The position numbers and the translations under genes are program-made. From Pseudomonadota bacterium (lineage in GTDB: Bacteria > Pseudomonadota > Gammaproteobacteria > Burkholderiales > Burkholderiaceae_C): a stretch of 64,000 bases of DNA. Under the pieces are notes generated by a model. It searched no databases, had not been told where the DNA came from, and worked only from the letters and a program-made list of their open reading frames with translations. Shown here piece by piece: positions 8,126 to 17,815 of this stretch (positions are counted from its first letter, which is position 1; each line of letters starts with the position of its first letter). The stretch spans positions 62,001-126,000 of the forward strand of contig CAUJHV010000049.1 of NCBI GenBank assembly GCA_963205115.1, read 5' to 3'.

Positions 8126-9301
8126 ATGACCCTACGTCTCGGCATCCTGACCACACATCCCATCCAGTACCAGGTGCCCTGGTTCCGGGCCTTGAGCAAG
8201 GAGCCGGGGATCGATCTTGAGGTGTTGTACTGCATGCTGCCTGATGCCAACCAGCAAGGCAGCGGGTTCGGCGTCAAGTTCCAGTGGGACATTCCGCTGA
8301 TGGACGGCTATCGCTATCGCGTGCTGGAGAACCGTGCGGCCCAGCCTGCGGTCACGACGTTCCGTGGCTGTGACACGCCCGGTATCGCGTCCATCGTGCG
8401 CGACGAACCGTGGGACGCCTTCATCGTGAACGGCTGGGTCGCGAAGAGTTGCCTGCAGTTGTTGTGGGCGTGCCGGCGCCAGGGCGTGCCGTGCATCGTT
8501 CGGGGCGAGTCGAATGCCATCCGGCCACGCGCGGCATGGAAGAGTGGGATACACCGGGCCTTGCTTCGCCAGTACGCGGCCTTCCTGGCCATCGGCAGCC
8601 AGAACGAGGCGTTCTACCGCGCGAACGGCGTTCCCCAGGAACTGATTTTCAGCGCACCGTACTGCGTGGAGAACGAGCGCTTTGCGCAGGCCGGGGAGCG
8701 CTTGGACCGCTCCGGTCCGTTCACCTTTCTGTTCAGTGGCAAGCTGATCGACAAGAAGCGTCCGCTCGATGCGTTGGAAGCGCTCAGGCGTTTGGTCGAG
8801 GCTTCGGGATCCAGTCGATATCGACTGTTGATCGCCGGTGATGGAGAACTGCGCGGGGCGTGCGAGCGCATGGCGTCGCAGTACAACTTGCCGGTCGAGT
8901 TTCTGGGCTTTGTCAACCAGTCCCGCATGCACGAGGCCTACGCAGAGGCCGATTGCCTCTTGCTGCCCTCGGACCACGGCGAGACCTGGGGCCTGGTGGT
9001 CAACGAGGCCATGGCCGCGGGGCTGCCCGCCGTGGTGTCCGACCAGGTGGGATGCCATCCTGATCTCATCGTGGAAGGCGCGACGGGCCACGTGTTCCGC
9101 TGCGGAGACACGTCGGCGATGGCGGCGAAGATGGCGTTGATCGGCGCTTCGCGCGAGCGTGCGCGTGACATGGGCCGTGCGGCGTGCCAGCGCGTCAACG
9201 AACAGTACAGCTACCGTCAGGTGGTCCAAGGCACGCTGGCCGCCTTGAAACAGGTGTGCCGCCCGGGCGAGCCTGGGCGGCTGGCGCCGTCTTTTCGCTA
9301 G
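8126..9301 (+). CDS. Family 4 (GT-B) glycosyltransferase
   Basis: A protein of 391 residues beginning MTLRLGILTTHPIQYQVPWF, an N-terminus common to a group of GT4 enzymes in exopolysaccharide loci. The C-terminal donor domain shows FLFSGKLIDKKRPLDALEAL near residue 200, FLGFVNQSRMHEAYAEADCL, and SDHGETWGLVVNEAMAAGLP, the ExxGL-E version of the nucleotide-sugar motif. The start at ATG 8126 is chosen over longer in-frame starts because the family begins here. It probably acts on the lipid-linked intermediate at the inner membrane. Confidence 0.87.
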   Translation: MTLRLGILTTHPIQYQVPWFRALSKEPGIDLEVLYCMLPDANQQGSGFGVKFQWDIPLMDGYRYRVLENRAAQPAVTTFRGCDTPGIASIVRDEPWDAFIVNGWVAKSCLQLLWACRRQGVPCIVRGESNAIRPRAAWKSGIHRALLRQYAAFLAIGSQNEAFYRANGVPQELIFSAPYCVENERFAQAGERLDRSGPFTFLFSGKLIDKKRPLDALEALRRLVEASGSSRYRLLIAGDGELRGACERMASQYNLPVEFLGFVNQSRMHEAYAEADCLLLPSDHGETWGLVVNEAMAAGLPAVVSDQVGCHPDLIVEGATGHVFRCGDTSAMAAKMALIGASRERARDMGRAACQRVNEQYSYRQVVQGTLAALKQVCRPGEPGRLAPSFR

Positions 9302-9316
9302 ATATCGCAGAGCACC

Positions 9317-10792
9317 GTGGCCCTCGCGCTCTTCGGCTTGCTGGTTCTCGTCGGAATGTTCCGTGCGCTGGTGGACTGGCGCGCTGCGGTTCCGTCCATG
9401 ATCGTGCTGGCCGCCATCCAGGATCCCATTCGAAAGCTCATCCCGGGTTCGCCCGGCTGGCTGGTGCTGGCGTCGGCGCTGGTGGTGTTCGTCGGGGTCT
9501 TGCAGATGGTCCTGGTTCAGCCTCACTGGTGGAAGGCCTTCCGTGCCAATTACCCGCAGGTCGCTCGATCGATGTTATGGCTCGCTTTGGCCCTGGTGCC
9601 CGCCGCCTCGATCTCCGCCACGTATGGGGCCGGATCCTGGATGTTCACGCTGCTCGGCGCAGCGAGCTACAGCGTGTTGGTTCTGGCCATCGTGATGGGC
9701 TATCACTTTGCGCTGTCACCGGACCACCTGCGCGGGGTGCTGGCCCTGTACTGCGGACTCACGGCCGTGATGCTGAGCGGCAGCTTCGTCGAATACTTCG
9801 GGTGGGCACCCGAGCTTCGCATCGTCGGCACCAAGGAACTCGGGATGACCTGGGTTCGCCACATTCCGGGCGTCGTCGTCGAGTTGATCGCCGGCTTCTA
9901 CCGCAGCCCGGACGTCATGGGGTGGCACGCGTCGACGACGGTCATGCTGGCTTCACTGCTGGCCGTCACGTCCCGCGGCAAGGTGCGATGGGGCTGGCTC
10001 TTGCTGGCGCTCTTCGCCTTCGGCGCCTTGATGGTGTGCGGCCGCCGGAAGATGGTCTTCATGATTCCCATCTTCTTCATCGTCTGTGCCTGGCTGTATT
10101 GGGTCGTGGGGCGCCGTGGCAGCATGCTTGGCGTCATTGGCGTCTTGCTGTTTCCGATTGCCAGTGTCGTGGCGATCGGCGACATGCTGGGAGACGACTC
10201 CACGCACGTCACCTACTACGTCGAAGGCGCGGTCGACACGATCGATCAGGTAGAGCAACATGGCTTCGGATCGGTGTACGCAACCTTCGAGCAGGTCGGG
10301 TTCTTCGGCGTCGGTCTCGGGTTCACATCGCCGGGCGCCCACAACTTGCCGGGCGAACGCCCACACGTCTGGCAGGAAAGCACCCCCAGCCGCGTGACGG
10401 CGGAGTTGGGCATCCCGGGCTTGCTGGCTTTGCTGGTGCTGGTGGTGCGTCTCTTGCGAGCTGGCTGGTGGGTGACACGCAACCAGCTCGCCAGCCGGGC
10501 GGCTTACGCCGTCTACCCCATGGCGCTCTTTGCCTTCTTTCTGGTCAACGTGGGCAGTCTGGTGGTGTCGGGGCAGATCCTCGGCGATCCGTTCGTGGCC
10601 ACGTTCCTGGGCCTGTCGCTGGGCATCGTGCTGGCCTTCGGACGGGTGCCGGTAGACATGGGTGCACAGGTGGCGCACGGGGTGGCCTTGGACCCTTCAG
10701 CCCCGGCGCGGCGCAGTCGGCCGCCCAAGCCTCGCGCGGTGGGTTCTGGGTCGACGCCCGGATCTGCCGTGCAACCAGCCAGGGACGCATGA
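9317..10792 (+). CDS. O-antigen polymerase/ligase-like membrane protein
   Basis: A protein of 491 residues with at least ten hydrophobic segments, starting at GTG 9317. A long periplasmic loop near residues 290-360 contains a GVGLGFTSPGAHN stretch and GIPGLLALLVLV follows, resembling the loop of Wzy/WaaL-type proteins. It is one of two such proteins in this cluster; the other starts at 13848. It may polymerise repeat units or ligate chains in the periplasm. Sequence conservation in this class is low, so the exact role stays open. Its stop overlaps the next ATG as ATGA. Confidence 0.6.
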   Translation: MALALFGLLVLVGMFRALVDWRAAVPSMIVLAAIQDPIRKLIPGSPGWLVLASALVVFVGVLQMVLVQPHWWKAFRANYPQVARSMLWLALALVPAASISATYGAGSWMFTLLGAASYSVLVLAIVMGYHFALSPDHLRGVLALYCGLTAVMLSGSFVEYFGWAPELRIVGTKELGMTWVRHIPGVVVELIAGFYRSPDVMGWHASTTVMLASLLAVTSRGKVRWGWLLLALFAFGALMVCGRRKMVFMIPIFFIVCAWLYWVVGRRGSMLGVIGVLLFPIASVVAIGDMLGDDSTHVTYYVEGAVDTIDQVEQHGFGSVYATFEQVGFFGVGLGFTSPGAHNLPGERPHVWQESTPSRVTAELGIPGLLALLVLVVRLLRAGWWVTRNQLASRAAYAVYPMALFAFFLVNVGSLVVSGQILGDPFVATFLGLSLGIVLAFGRVPVDMGAQVAHGVALDPSAPARRSRPPKPRAVGSGSTPGSAVQPARDA

Positions 10793-11340
10793 CGCCACTG
10801 GATGTCACTGCCAATCGTCGGACGAGGCCCTACAGCCGTAGCGAGTACCTCGCACGTGTGGCGTGGGCGGTGGCTCGCCCGCTGTTTGCCTGGAGCCCGC
10901 GGCCCCTCTTTGCCTGGCGCAGAGCCCTTCTCAGGATGTTCGGCGCGAGGATCGGCCGACATGTCCACATCTATCCCAGCGCAAGGATCTATCTGCCCTG
11001 GAACCTGGAAATGGGCGACGAATCCAGCATCGGCGAGTGGGCGCTGGTCTACAACCTGGGGCCGGTCCGCATCGGCGCCCAGGCCACGGTATCGCACCGG
11101 GCGCATCTCTGTGCCGGCACGCATGACTACCGAGACCGAAGCTTGCCCCTGCTGCGCATGCCCATCGACATCGGACCCCGGGCCTGGATCTGCGCCGACG
11201 CCCTGGTCGGCCCTGGCGTGGCTGTGGGCGAAGGTGCCGTCGTGGCCGCCGGCGCGGTGGTGGTGCGCAATGTCGCGCCGTGGCAAGTGGTCGGCGGCAA
11301 CCCGGCCAAGCTGATCAAGACGAGGGTGCTGCAGCCGTGA
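10789..11340 (+). CDS. WcaF-like beta-helix acetyltransferase
   Basis: A protein of 183 residues. The N-terminus has the Trp/Arg-rich leader seen in putative colanic acid acetyltransferases (LFAWRRALLRMFGARIG), followed by hexapeptide repeats and the catalytic-loop motif CAGTHDYRD near residue 108. The C-terminus VVGGNPAKLIKTR is typical of the family. It is expected to acetylate a sugar from acetyl-CoA in the cytoplasm. The start overlaps the upstream stop (ATGA at 10789-10792) and its own stop overlaps the next GTG (11337-11340), so three genes form a coupled set. Confidence 0.87.
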   Translation: MTPLDVTANRRTRPYSRSEYLARVAWAVARPLFAWSPRPLFAWRRALLRMFGARIGRHVHIYPSARIYLPWNLEMGDESSIGEWALVYNLGPVRIGAQATVSHRAHLCAGTHDYRDRSLPLLRMPIDIGPRAWICADALVGPGVAVGEGAVVAAGAVVVRNVAPWQVVGGNPAKLIKTRVLQP

Positions 11341-12197
11341 TCTCCGTGGTGGTTCTGACCTACAACGAGGTGGCCAACCTCAGGCGTTGCCTGGCCAGCG
11401 TGGCGTGGTGCGACGATGTCGTCGTGGTTGATTCGGGCAGTGTCGACGGCACGCAGGCGTTGGCGCAGTCGCTGAATGCGCGGGTGATGCACCGGCCCTT
11501 CGACAACTTTGCGGCGCAGCGCAACTTCGCGCTGGACGAAGGCGCACTCCGGCACGAGTGGGTGTTGCACATCGATGCCGACGAAGAGTGCAGCGCGGAA
11601 CTGCGCGCAGAAATCGAGTCCATCGTGGCGACGGGCGGATCGGCACAACCGGCCTGGCGCGTGCCCTCGCGCCTGATGCTGCTGGGCCAGTGGTTGCGGC
11701 GCTCGGGCATGTATCCGGGCTATCAGGTGCGCTTCGGCCGACGGGACAAGCTGCGCTTTGTCATGGTGGGTCACGGCCAACGCGAGACCCTGCCCGCCGA
11801 GGAACTGGGAACCTGCGAGGGACACCTGGTGCACCACAACTTCTCCAAGGGCATCTCGGAGTGGTTGACCAAGCATGCGCGCTATGCCCGTGACGAAGCG
11901 CGGGGCGAAGCCGAGGTGCGGCAACGGGGGCGGTGGGCCGACGTCTGGCGAGCGAGAGACGCCGTAGAGCGTCGCAGGAGCCTGAAGGCGCTGAGCACGC
12001 GCATGCCTGCGCGGCCCCTTCTGCGCTTCATCTACGTCTATGTGGTTCGCCGCGGCTTCCTGGACGGGCGCGCAGGTCTTCGGTACGCCCTGTTGATGTC
12101 GGTCTACCAGTGGGCAATCGATCTCAACGGGCTCGAGATCGCGCAGGCCCAGCCGGAGGCGCGCCGGCTCCAGACACCGGACCAGGCAAAGTCGTAG
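11337..12197 (+). CDS. WaaE/KdtX-like family 2 glycosyltransferase
   Basis: A protein of 286 residues that begins at a GTG overlapping the previous stop. ISVVVLTYNEVANLRRCLAS, DDVVVVDSGSVDGT, FAAQRNFAL and HEWVLHIDADEE are typical of the subgroup that includes the LPS inner-core beta-1,4-glucosyltransferase WaaE. Near the C-terminus a basic amphipathic stretch (FIYVYVVRRGFLDGRAGL) is also common in this subgroup. It is the last gene of the first rightward run and faces the export gene on the other strand across a hairpin. The sugar is uncertain. Confidence 0.85.
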   Translation: MISVVVLTYNEVANLRRCLASVAWCDDVVVVDSGSVDGTQALAQSLNARVMHRPFDNFAAQRNFALDEGALRHEWVLHIDADEECSAELRAEIESIVATGGSAQPAWRVPSRLMLLGQWLRRSGMYPGYQVRFGRRDKLRFVMVGHGQRETLPAEELGTCEGHLVHHNFSKGISEWLTKHARYARDEARGEAEVRQRGRWADVWRARDAVERRRSLKALSTRMPARPLLRFIYVYVVRRGFLDGRAGLRYALLMSVYQWAIDLNGLEIAQAQPEARRLQTPDQAKS

Positions 12198-12198
12198 G

Positions 12199-12229
12199 CG
12201 CCCCGGCCGCTCGAGGAGCGGCCCGGGCG
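12199..12229. terminator. GC-rich hairpin between convergent genes
   Basis: Two arms (12199-12212 and 12216-12229) pair over 14 bases with one mismatch around a GAG loop. It begins two bases after the stop of the glycosyltransferase gene. There is no T-tract on either side, so it may act as a weak terminator or protect RNA ends. Confidence 0.5.
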
Positions 12230-12258
12230 TTGCACCGCACGGGGAGCCGGCGCCCCCG

Positions 12259-13401
12259 TCAGTTGCGCACGCTGTTCAGGGTGGAGGCGCTGTTGACGGT
12301 CTGCACCGCAGTGGCGCTCGGCAAGACCAGGTTGAGCACCCGGTTCCAGCGCACCAGCGGCACGGCATCCACATAGACGACGTCGCGCGGCTTCAGGTCG
12401 AACCCGTCGGCCAGCGCCAGGAACAAGGGCGACGAGACGTCGATGTGATAGATGGTCGGACGCGTCGGATCGGTGGCGCGGACGACGTAGACCTGTTTGG
12501 GGTTGCCGGTGAGCACGGACACGCCACCCGAGTCGCCCAGCGCCTCGCTCAAGCTCAGCTTGCCGCGGCGCATGGTCTTGGGTCCCGGCGTTGCCACTTC
12601 GCCCAGAACGTAGAGGCGGCTCTCCTCCAGGCCCGGCACGCGCAGGGTGTCCCCCTTGGCCAGAACGATCCGGTTGGGATCGATGCCCATGCCGACCAGC
12701 GTATCCAGGTTCACACGGACCGACGTGGTGCCGCGAACGATGGCGATCGCGCTGCGGTCAGCGCCTTTGGTCAGGCCGCCGGCACGGTCCAGCGCTTCCG
12801 GCAGTGTCATGGGCACGTCGTCGATGGCCAGCTGCCCCGGCTTGTTCACCTCGCCGTCCACGTAGATGCGTGCGCTGCGGTAGCCGCGAACGTCCACGGT
12901 CACTTGCGGGCTCTTCATCTGCGTGCGCAAGGCGTCGGTGATCCGCTTGCCGAACTCTTCCAGCGTCAGCCCGCTGGCCTTGATCGCGCCGATGAAGGGC
13001 AGTTGGACGTTGCCACTGGCGTTGACATTGAAGCCGCTGATCGTGGCGCCGTCCTTGCCGGTGCCGGTGCCGGTGGGTGCAGAGAAGTCGGGGTTGCCCC
13101 AGACGACGATGCCGAGCACGTCACCTGCGCCGATGCGATAGGGCCCGGGATTGACCAGAAACGGCTGGAGCTCCTTGGTGGGGTTGGGCTCGGGCGTGGC
13201 GCGCAGCGTGCGCACCAGCTCGGCGGAGATGTGCGTCAGCGCGCCAGCGGGCGGCTCGTCGCTGCCGGGCGTGACCGGGATGCCGCCGAGATGGGCGCTG
13301 ATGTGGTGGCCTGGCGCCATTGCGCATCCAGAGCCCAGGCTGGCCGCGACGATCGCTGCGGCCCAGAGCACGTGCTTATGAGCATTGCCGGAAGACATCA
13401 T
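12259..13401 (-). CDS. Wza-type polysaccharide export outer-membrane lipoprotein
   Basis: A protein of 380 residues. A signal peptide ends at SLGSGC, a lipobox-like site, so it is probably an outer-membrane lipoprotein. The Poly_export domain begins near residue 90 (YRIGAGDVLGIVVWGNPDFS), followed by SLBB-type domains (ARIYVDGEVNKPGQ; LYVLGEVATPGP). Members form the translocation channel for capsule or exopolysaccharide and pair with Wzc-like inner-membrane proteins such as the one at 15353. It is the only core cluster gene on the minus strand and is convergent to the upstream glycosyltransferases. The sequence starts Met-Met; no strong ribosome binding site is visible. Confidence 0.9.
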   Translation of the reverse strand: MMSSGNAHKHVLWAAAIVAASLGSGCAMAPGHHISAHLGGIPVTPGSDEPPAGALTHISAELVRTLRATPEPNPTKELQPFLVNPGPYRIGAGDVLGIVVWGNPDFSAPTGTGTGKDGATISGFNVNASGNVQLPFIGAIKASGLTLEEFGKRITDALRTQMKSPQVTVDVRGYRSARIYVDGEVNKPGQLAIDDVPMTLPEALDRAGGLTKGADRSAIAIVRGTTSVRVNLDTLVGMGIDPNRIVLAKGDTLRVPGLEESRLYVLGEVATPGPKTMRRGKLSLSEALGDSGGVSVLTGNPKQVYVVRATDPTRPTIYHIDVSSPLFLALADGFDLKPRDVVYVDAVPLVRWNRVLNLVLPSATAVQTVNSASTLNSVRN

Positions 13402-13847
13402 GAGAAGAAGGTGAGCTGGAGTGGGGAGACGACGGCCTGGCGGCCGTCATGAGGATGAATGCTAGGTGCCCTGATACCGGTGTTCGACCCGTCAGTGGGG
13501 TGTGGCGCCGCTCGCGCGGTTGTGCAAGTGCGGGACCCGTCGGCAGCCGTGGAGCCTGGCCTGCGTTCTGCGTGTACGCCAGCCGTGCGAGCCACCGCTG
13601 ATTTCTGTTGTCAACATCTGAGTTGGCATCACAGTATCCGTCTTCCGAGAAGTGGGCCACAGTTCTCCACGAGAAGGCAGCCGTTGCATTAGGGGGAGCC
13701 CTGGCAACCCCTTCATTCGAGCGTCTTGTGCCATCCCTAACCGATGGCTCGAACGGCTGGCAAGCCCTGGGCGCGGGTGTATCGTGCCCGGCGCACGGCG
13801 CGCGATTGACGAGATCTTGAACGATGGATGATTTTGAGCGGTAGACG
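13402..13847. other. Divergent intergenic region between export gene and polymerase gene
   Basis: These 446 bases separate the start of the wza-like gene from the rightward polymerase-tyrosine kinase operon, so promoters for both should lie here. I find no open frame of a known family and no convincing -35/-10 pair or sigma-54 motif. A perfect 7-base hairpin (13431-13437 with 13442-13448, loop TGGC) lies about 30 bases upstream of the wza-like start and could fold in its 5' leader. Confidence 0.5.
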
Positions 13848-15326
13848 ATGATCAGCGGTTATTCGATCGAGGACGGCGAAGCGTCCCATCCGCTCTGGGC
13901 GCTGATGGACACGGTCGCATTTGCGGGCCTGCTGGTGGTCGTCCTGGCAGCGCCGTTGCCGCTGGGCGGCAATCGCCCGTGGGCGATGGCGGGCTTGGTC
14001 ATGGCGGTCTGGTGCTTCCTGTTGATGGCGATGCCGTTCGCCGCGTCCGACCGTGCCGTGCGGCAGAACCTGCGCCGCACGGCTGTGCCTTTGGCCCTTG
14101 TGGCCGGTTTGTCGGCCCTGATGGCCGTGCAACTGCTCAGTGGGCAGCCGCAGGGTCAGGCGCCTGGCACGCTCTCTCGGCACGACACCCGGCTGTACCA
14201 ACTGTGCACCCTGATGTACCTCGGGGCGATGCTGCTCGTAATCGTGACCGTGCGCAGCCGCAGGCGATGCCTGTGGGTTTTGGGCGCGGTTCTGGCGGCA
14301 GGCATGGCCCAAGCGGCATTGGGCATCCTTCTCTTGCGCCTTGGCGGGAACTACGAGCTCTTCTTCCAGCCCTTCGAGGCGGGCGGGCGTGCCAGCGGCA
14401 CCTTCGCCAACCCCAACCACTTTGCCGGCTATCTGGCCATGTCTCTGGCAGCAGGCATCGGGCTGCTCATCGCCCAGTACGAAGGTGGCGTCACGCGAGA
14501 CGGGTGGAGGCCGCAGTTGACGGCCTGGCTGCGTTTCATGCTGTCCATCAAGATGCTCTTGCGGCTTTTCCTCTTGGTCCTGGTCATTGCCATGGTCCTG
14601 AGCCACTCCCGCATGGGCAATCTCGCGTTTTTCGTGGCGCTGATGATGGCGGGCTTGGTCCTGGCGGCGCGATCCAAGAAGATGCGCAGGCCTGCCCTGC
14701 TGTTGGTCGGTACGATGATGATCATCGACTTGTTGGTTATCGGCCAATGGGTCGGCTTCGATCGAATTGCCGAACGGTTCCAGGCGACCGACATGCGGGC
14801 GCCGTCGGAAGCAGTCCCGAACAGCGCGCCGGCATCGGCAAGCTCAGATGACCCTCTCCCTCCAAAGGAGGAGTCGATTGAAGAGCGGTTGCAGGTGCCT
14901 GCCCTTTCATTGAAGCTTCTCGAGAGCAGGCCCTTCTTCGGATACGGGGGCGGCACCTTTCACCTCGCCTTCGCGCCTGTGAAGCCTGATTGGGTGTATG
15001 CGGGCTATTGGACCAACGCGCACAACGACTTCGTGGAGGTGGCCGTGAACCTCGGATTGATGGGTTTGACGCTGTGGCTGGGCGTCGGGCTGCTCTCTGC
15101 GCTGGCGGCCTGGCATCTGATCACTGACAGACAACCGCGGCTCAACCGTGGGGTGGGCGTGGCGGTCCTGATCGCCATAATTGCCAGCAGTTTGCAGAGC
15201 GTGATGGAGTTCGCGCTGCACATCCCGGCGAATGCTTTGACCTTGTCGATCCTGCTGGCCCTGTCGTGGCTGGCTGGGGGGCTACCGCTGGACAACACGC
15301 GCGGAAAACCAGGCCTCGCGGCCTGA
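13848..15326 (+). CDS. O-antigen ligase/polymerase family membrane protein (Wzy_C)
   Basis: A protein of 492 residues with about eleven transmembrane segments. The large periplasmic region holds the family motifs: ASGTFANPNHFAGYLAM near residue 182, HSRMG near residue 249, and TNAHNDFVEVAVNLGLMG near residue 387. These proteins polymerise repeat units or ligate chains on the periplasmic side of the inner membrane. It starts the second rightward operon, 26 bases before the tyrosine autokinase gene, and is a better Wzy_C match than the protein at 9317. Polymerase versus ligase cannot be decided from sequence. Confidence 0.82.
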   Translation: MISGYSIEDGEASHPLWALMDTVAFAGLLVVVLAAPLPLGGNRPWAMAGLVMAVWCFLLMAMPFAASDRAVRQNLRRTAVPLALVAGLSALMAVQLLSGQPQGQAPGTLSRHDTRLYQLCTLMYLGAMLLVIVTVRSRRRCLWVLGAVLAAGMAQAALGILLLRLGGNYELFFQPFEAGGRASGTFANPNHFAGYLAMSLAAGIGLLIAQYEGGVTRDGWRPQLTAWLRFMLSIKMLLRLFLLVLVIAMVLSHSRMGNLAFFVALMMAGLVLAARSKKMRRPALLLVGTMMIIDLLVIGQWVGFDRIAERFQATDMRAPSEAVPNSAPASASSDDPLPPKEESIEERLQVPALSLKLLESRPFFGYGGGTFHLAFAPVKPDWVYAGYWTNAHNDFVEVAVNLGLMGLTLWLGVGLLSALAAWHLITDRQPRLNRGVGVAVLIAIIASSLQSVMEFALHIPANALTLSILLALSWLAGGLPLDNTRGKPGLAA

Positions 15327-15352
15327 GGCATTTCTGCGATAGGGGGACACAC

Positions 15353-17806
15353 ATGAACTTGCCTTATCCGAACGCATCGGGGGGCCCATTGAGCGCGCGC
15401 GGAGGGCAGTCCGGCCGTGACCACCCGCTGGCAGCCTTTCCGGCGCCGATCGGCTTCCCTGCTGCGTTGCCTTCTGCCATTTCATCGGAGCAGCGCGCCG
15501 AGCTGCGTGAGGTCTGGGGCAGCATCCTCAAGCGCAAGTGGTACATCCTGGCGCTGGTGATCGTGGCCTCGCTCGTGGCCTGGTTCGTGCGTCAAAGCAT
15601 GGCGCCGGTCTATCGCGCGGAAGTGTCGTTGGTGCTCGATGGCAACACGGTGCGTGCGCCGGGGATGCGCGACGACTACGGAAGCCGGCTGGCGGGTGAC
15701 TACATCCAGACGCAGCTGGCGGTGATCCGGTCTCGCGCTGTGGCGGAGAGAACCGCCCGTGCTCTCAAGCTCTGGAACCACCCGGCAGTCGACCCCCGCA
15801 TTGCCCGGCCCACCGGCTTGGAACGCATGCTGCGTTCGATCGGCATGCGCGCCAACTCCAAGGAGTCGGGCAGTCAGATGTCGGATGAGGCCTTGCTGGC
15901 GGTGGCGGCGGATCAGGTCTCGGCGGGCTTGTCCGGTTCCCCGCTCAAGAACACCTACATCCTGAACTTGACTTTCACCCACGAGAACCGAGAGGTGGCC
16001 ATCCTCGTGGCCAACGAGCTGGCAACCCAGTACGTCGCTACCGTGCGGTCCGACCGTTCGACGCTCACGTCAGAGTCCAGCAAGCAGCTCCTGGATCAAC
16101 TGGTGCCATTGCGCGAGCAGTTGGGGAAGTCGGAGCAGGCGCTGCTTGATTTCACCTCTCGCCGTGGCATCGTCAACATGGGCGGGACTGGCGCCTCTCC
16201 GGTGGGACAGCAACTGGGCAGCATGACCGACCGGCTGATGACGGCACGGGCGGACCGGCTGGCACAGGAGGCCCAGTACCAGGAGGTGCGCGCGGCTCGC
16301 GGTGCGTACGCGTCCGTTCCGTCCATCATGCGCGATCCGTCGATGACGGACATTCTGCGGCAGTTGAGCGCCGCGCGCGCCATCCGCACGAACCTCCTCG
16401 AGACCTTCACGGCAGAGAGTTTCCGGGTTCGCCAGGTGGATGAAGAGATCGTGAAGTTGCAGGCTTCCGCGAACGCGCAGGCTCAGGTGGTGGCTCAGTC
16501 CGCGATCAGCCGCTATGAAGCTCTGCGGCAGAACGAGGCGGCGCTGGAACGCGCGGTAGACCAGATTCGGGGCAGTCTGCAGACCAGCAATCGCGACGAA
16601 TTCGAACTCACTGCGCTGCAGCGCGCGGTGGAACGCGACCGCAAGATTTTCGAGACCTTCATGTCGCAGGTGAAGGAGATGGGCATCGTCAGCGAGATGC
16701 AGCCCGCCGTGGCGCGGGTGCTGGACCCTGCGCGGGGTGCGGCCGAAATTCCCAGCGGGAACCCGAACCTGGTGCAGACGGTGTCCATCCTCACGCTGTT
16801 TCTGGGCTGTCTGGGTGCGGCCTTCGTTGACCGACTCGACAACACGATCAAGGGCCTCACAGACGCGGAAAGCCGCCTGGGGCAGCACGTGCTGGCCGCA
16901 CTGCCGGTGAGAGACAAGGCACAGCGCAGCCAACTGGTGCGCGCATTCATCGACGAGCCCGAAACGTCGTATGCCGAGGGGATTCGAACCGCACGAACCG
17001 GCGTGATGTTGTCGACGCTGGATCTCGATCAGAAGGTCATCCTCGTGACCTCGTCTGTGCCAGGTGAAGGCAAGACCACGGTCGCCATCAACCTCGCGCT
17101 GGCCCATGCGCAGACCCAGCCGACGCTGCTGATCGATTGCGATCTGCGCCGCTCGCGTGTCGCGCACGCGTTGTCCATCGATCGAGGCGGCAAGGGCCTG
17201 ACCGACTTGGTCGCTGGCACGGCGAGCGTGGCTGATTGCGTGCGCCAGTACAAGGAGACCGGGCTGACGGTGTTGCCCGTGGGCAAGGCGCCGCCCAACC
17301 CACTGGAGATGCTGGTTTCCCAACGCTTCCAGGACACGATTGCCAAGCTCTCCGAGGAGTATCCGGTCATCATCATCGACAGCCCACCGGTGGAATTGGT
17401 GAGCGATGCGTTGGTGCTGATCCAGACCTCGACCAATATCGTGTACGTGGTCCGCGCCATGAAGACGCCTGCCCCTTTGGCGCGCAAGGGTCTCGCCCGG
17501 TTGCGCCATGCCGGCGGCAACGTGCTGGGCGTGGTGCTCAATCGACTGGACTTCAAGGCTGCCCACGCATACCACGGCGAGTACGGCCCGAACGAGAGTG
17601 CTTTCGGCGGCTACGGCTACGGGAACGGCTACGTGCGCGCCGATTCGGCGTCGTCGTCCTCCCGGGTCTCGAAGGTGCAGCGGTCCGTGCACCGGCCGTA
17701 CCAGGAGGTACGGGAGCGGGTGGTCAAGTGGGTGAAGTCGTTCCGGTCCCCTGGGGATCTCGGCAAGACCAAGCGCAGTGCACTGGCACCGCGTGAGCCC
17801 GAATAG
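15353..17806 (+). CDS. Wzc/EpsG-type tyrosine autokinase and chain-length regulator
   Basis: A protein of 817 residues. A Wzz domain starts after a cytoplasmic N-terminus, with membrane segments near residues 62-80 and 472-492 around a long coiled-coil periplasmic domain. The BY-kinase domain has Walker A SVPGEGKTT (K574), Walker A' LLIDCDLRRSR and Walker B VIIIDSPP near residue 672. A C-terminal tyrosine cluster (AYHGEYG to GGYGYGNGY, about 735-760) is the usual autophosphorylation site. It controls polymer length and export together with the Wza-like channel. The ATG at 15353 follows an AGGGGGA ribosome binding site; upstream in-frame starts lie in the previous gene. Confidence 0.93.
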   Translation: MNLPYPNASGGPLSARGGQSGRDHPLAAFPAPIGFPAALPSAISSEQRAELREVWGSILKRKWYILALVIVASLVAWFVRQSMAPVYRAEVSLVLDGNTVRAPGMRDDYGSRLAGDYIQTQLAVIRSRAVAERTARALKLWNHPAVDPRIARPTGLERMLRSIGMRANSKESGSQMSDEALLAVAADQVSAGLSGSPLKNTYILNLTFTHENREVAILVANELATQYVATVRSDRSTLTSESSKQLLDQLVPLREQLGKSEQALLDFTSRRGIVNMGGTGASPVGQQLGSMTDRLMTARADRLAQEAQYQEVRAARGAYASVPSIMRDPSMTDILRQLSAARAIRTNLLETFTAESFRVRQVDEEIVKLQASANAQAQVVAQSAISRYEALRQNEAALERAVDQIRGSLQTSNRDEFELTALQRAVERDRKIFETFMSQVKEMGIVSEMQPAVARVLDPARGAAEIPSGNPNLVQTVSILTLFLGCLGAAFVDRLDNTIKGLTDAESRLGQHVLAALPVRDKAQRSQLVRAFIDEPETSYAEGIRTARTGVMLSTLDLDQKVILVTSSVPGEGKTTVAINLALAHAQTQPTLLIDCDLRRSRVAHALSIDRGGKGLTDLVAGTASVADCVRQYKETGLTVLPVGKAPPNPLEMLVSQRFQDTIAKLSEEYPVIIIDSPPVELVSDALVLIQTSTNIVYVVRAMKTPAPLARKGLARLRHAGGNVLGVVLNRLDFKAAHAYHGEYGPNESAFGGYGYGNGYVRADSASSSSRVSKVQRSVHRPYQEVRERVVKWVKSFRSPGDLGKTKRSALAPREPE

Positions 17807-17815
17807 CCCGCGCCT

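Noticed and set aside
9184..10788. A long in-frame extension of the WcaF-like acetyltransferase
   Set aside because: The extension overlaps the polymerase-like gene in another frame, and the acetyltransferase has a natural ATGA-coupled start at 10789.
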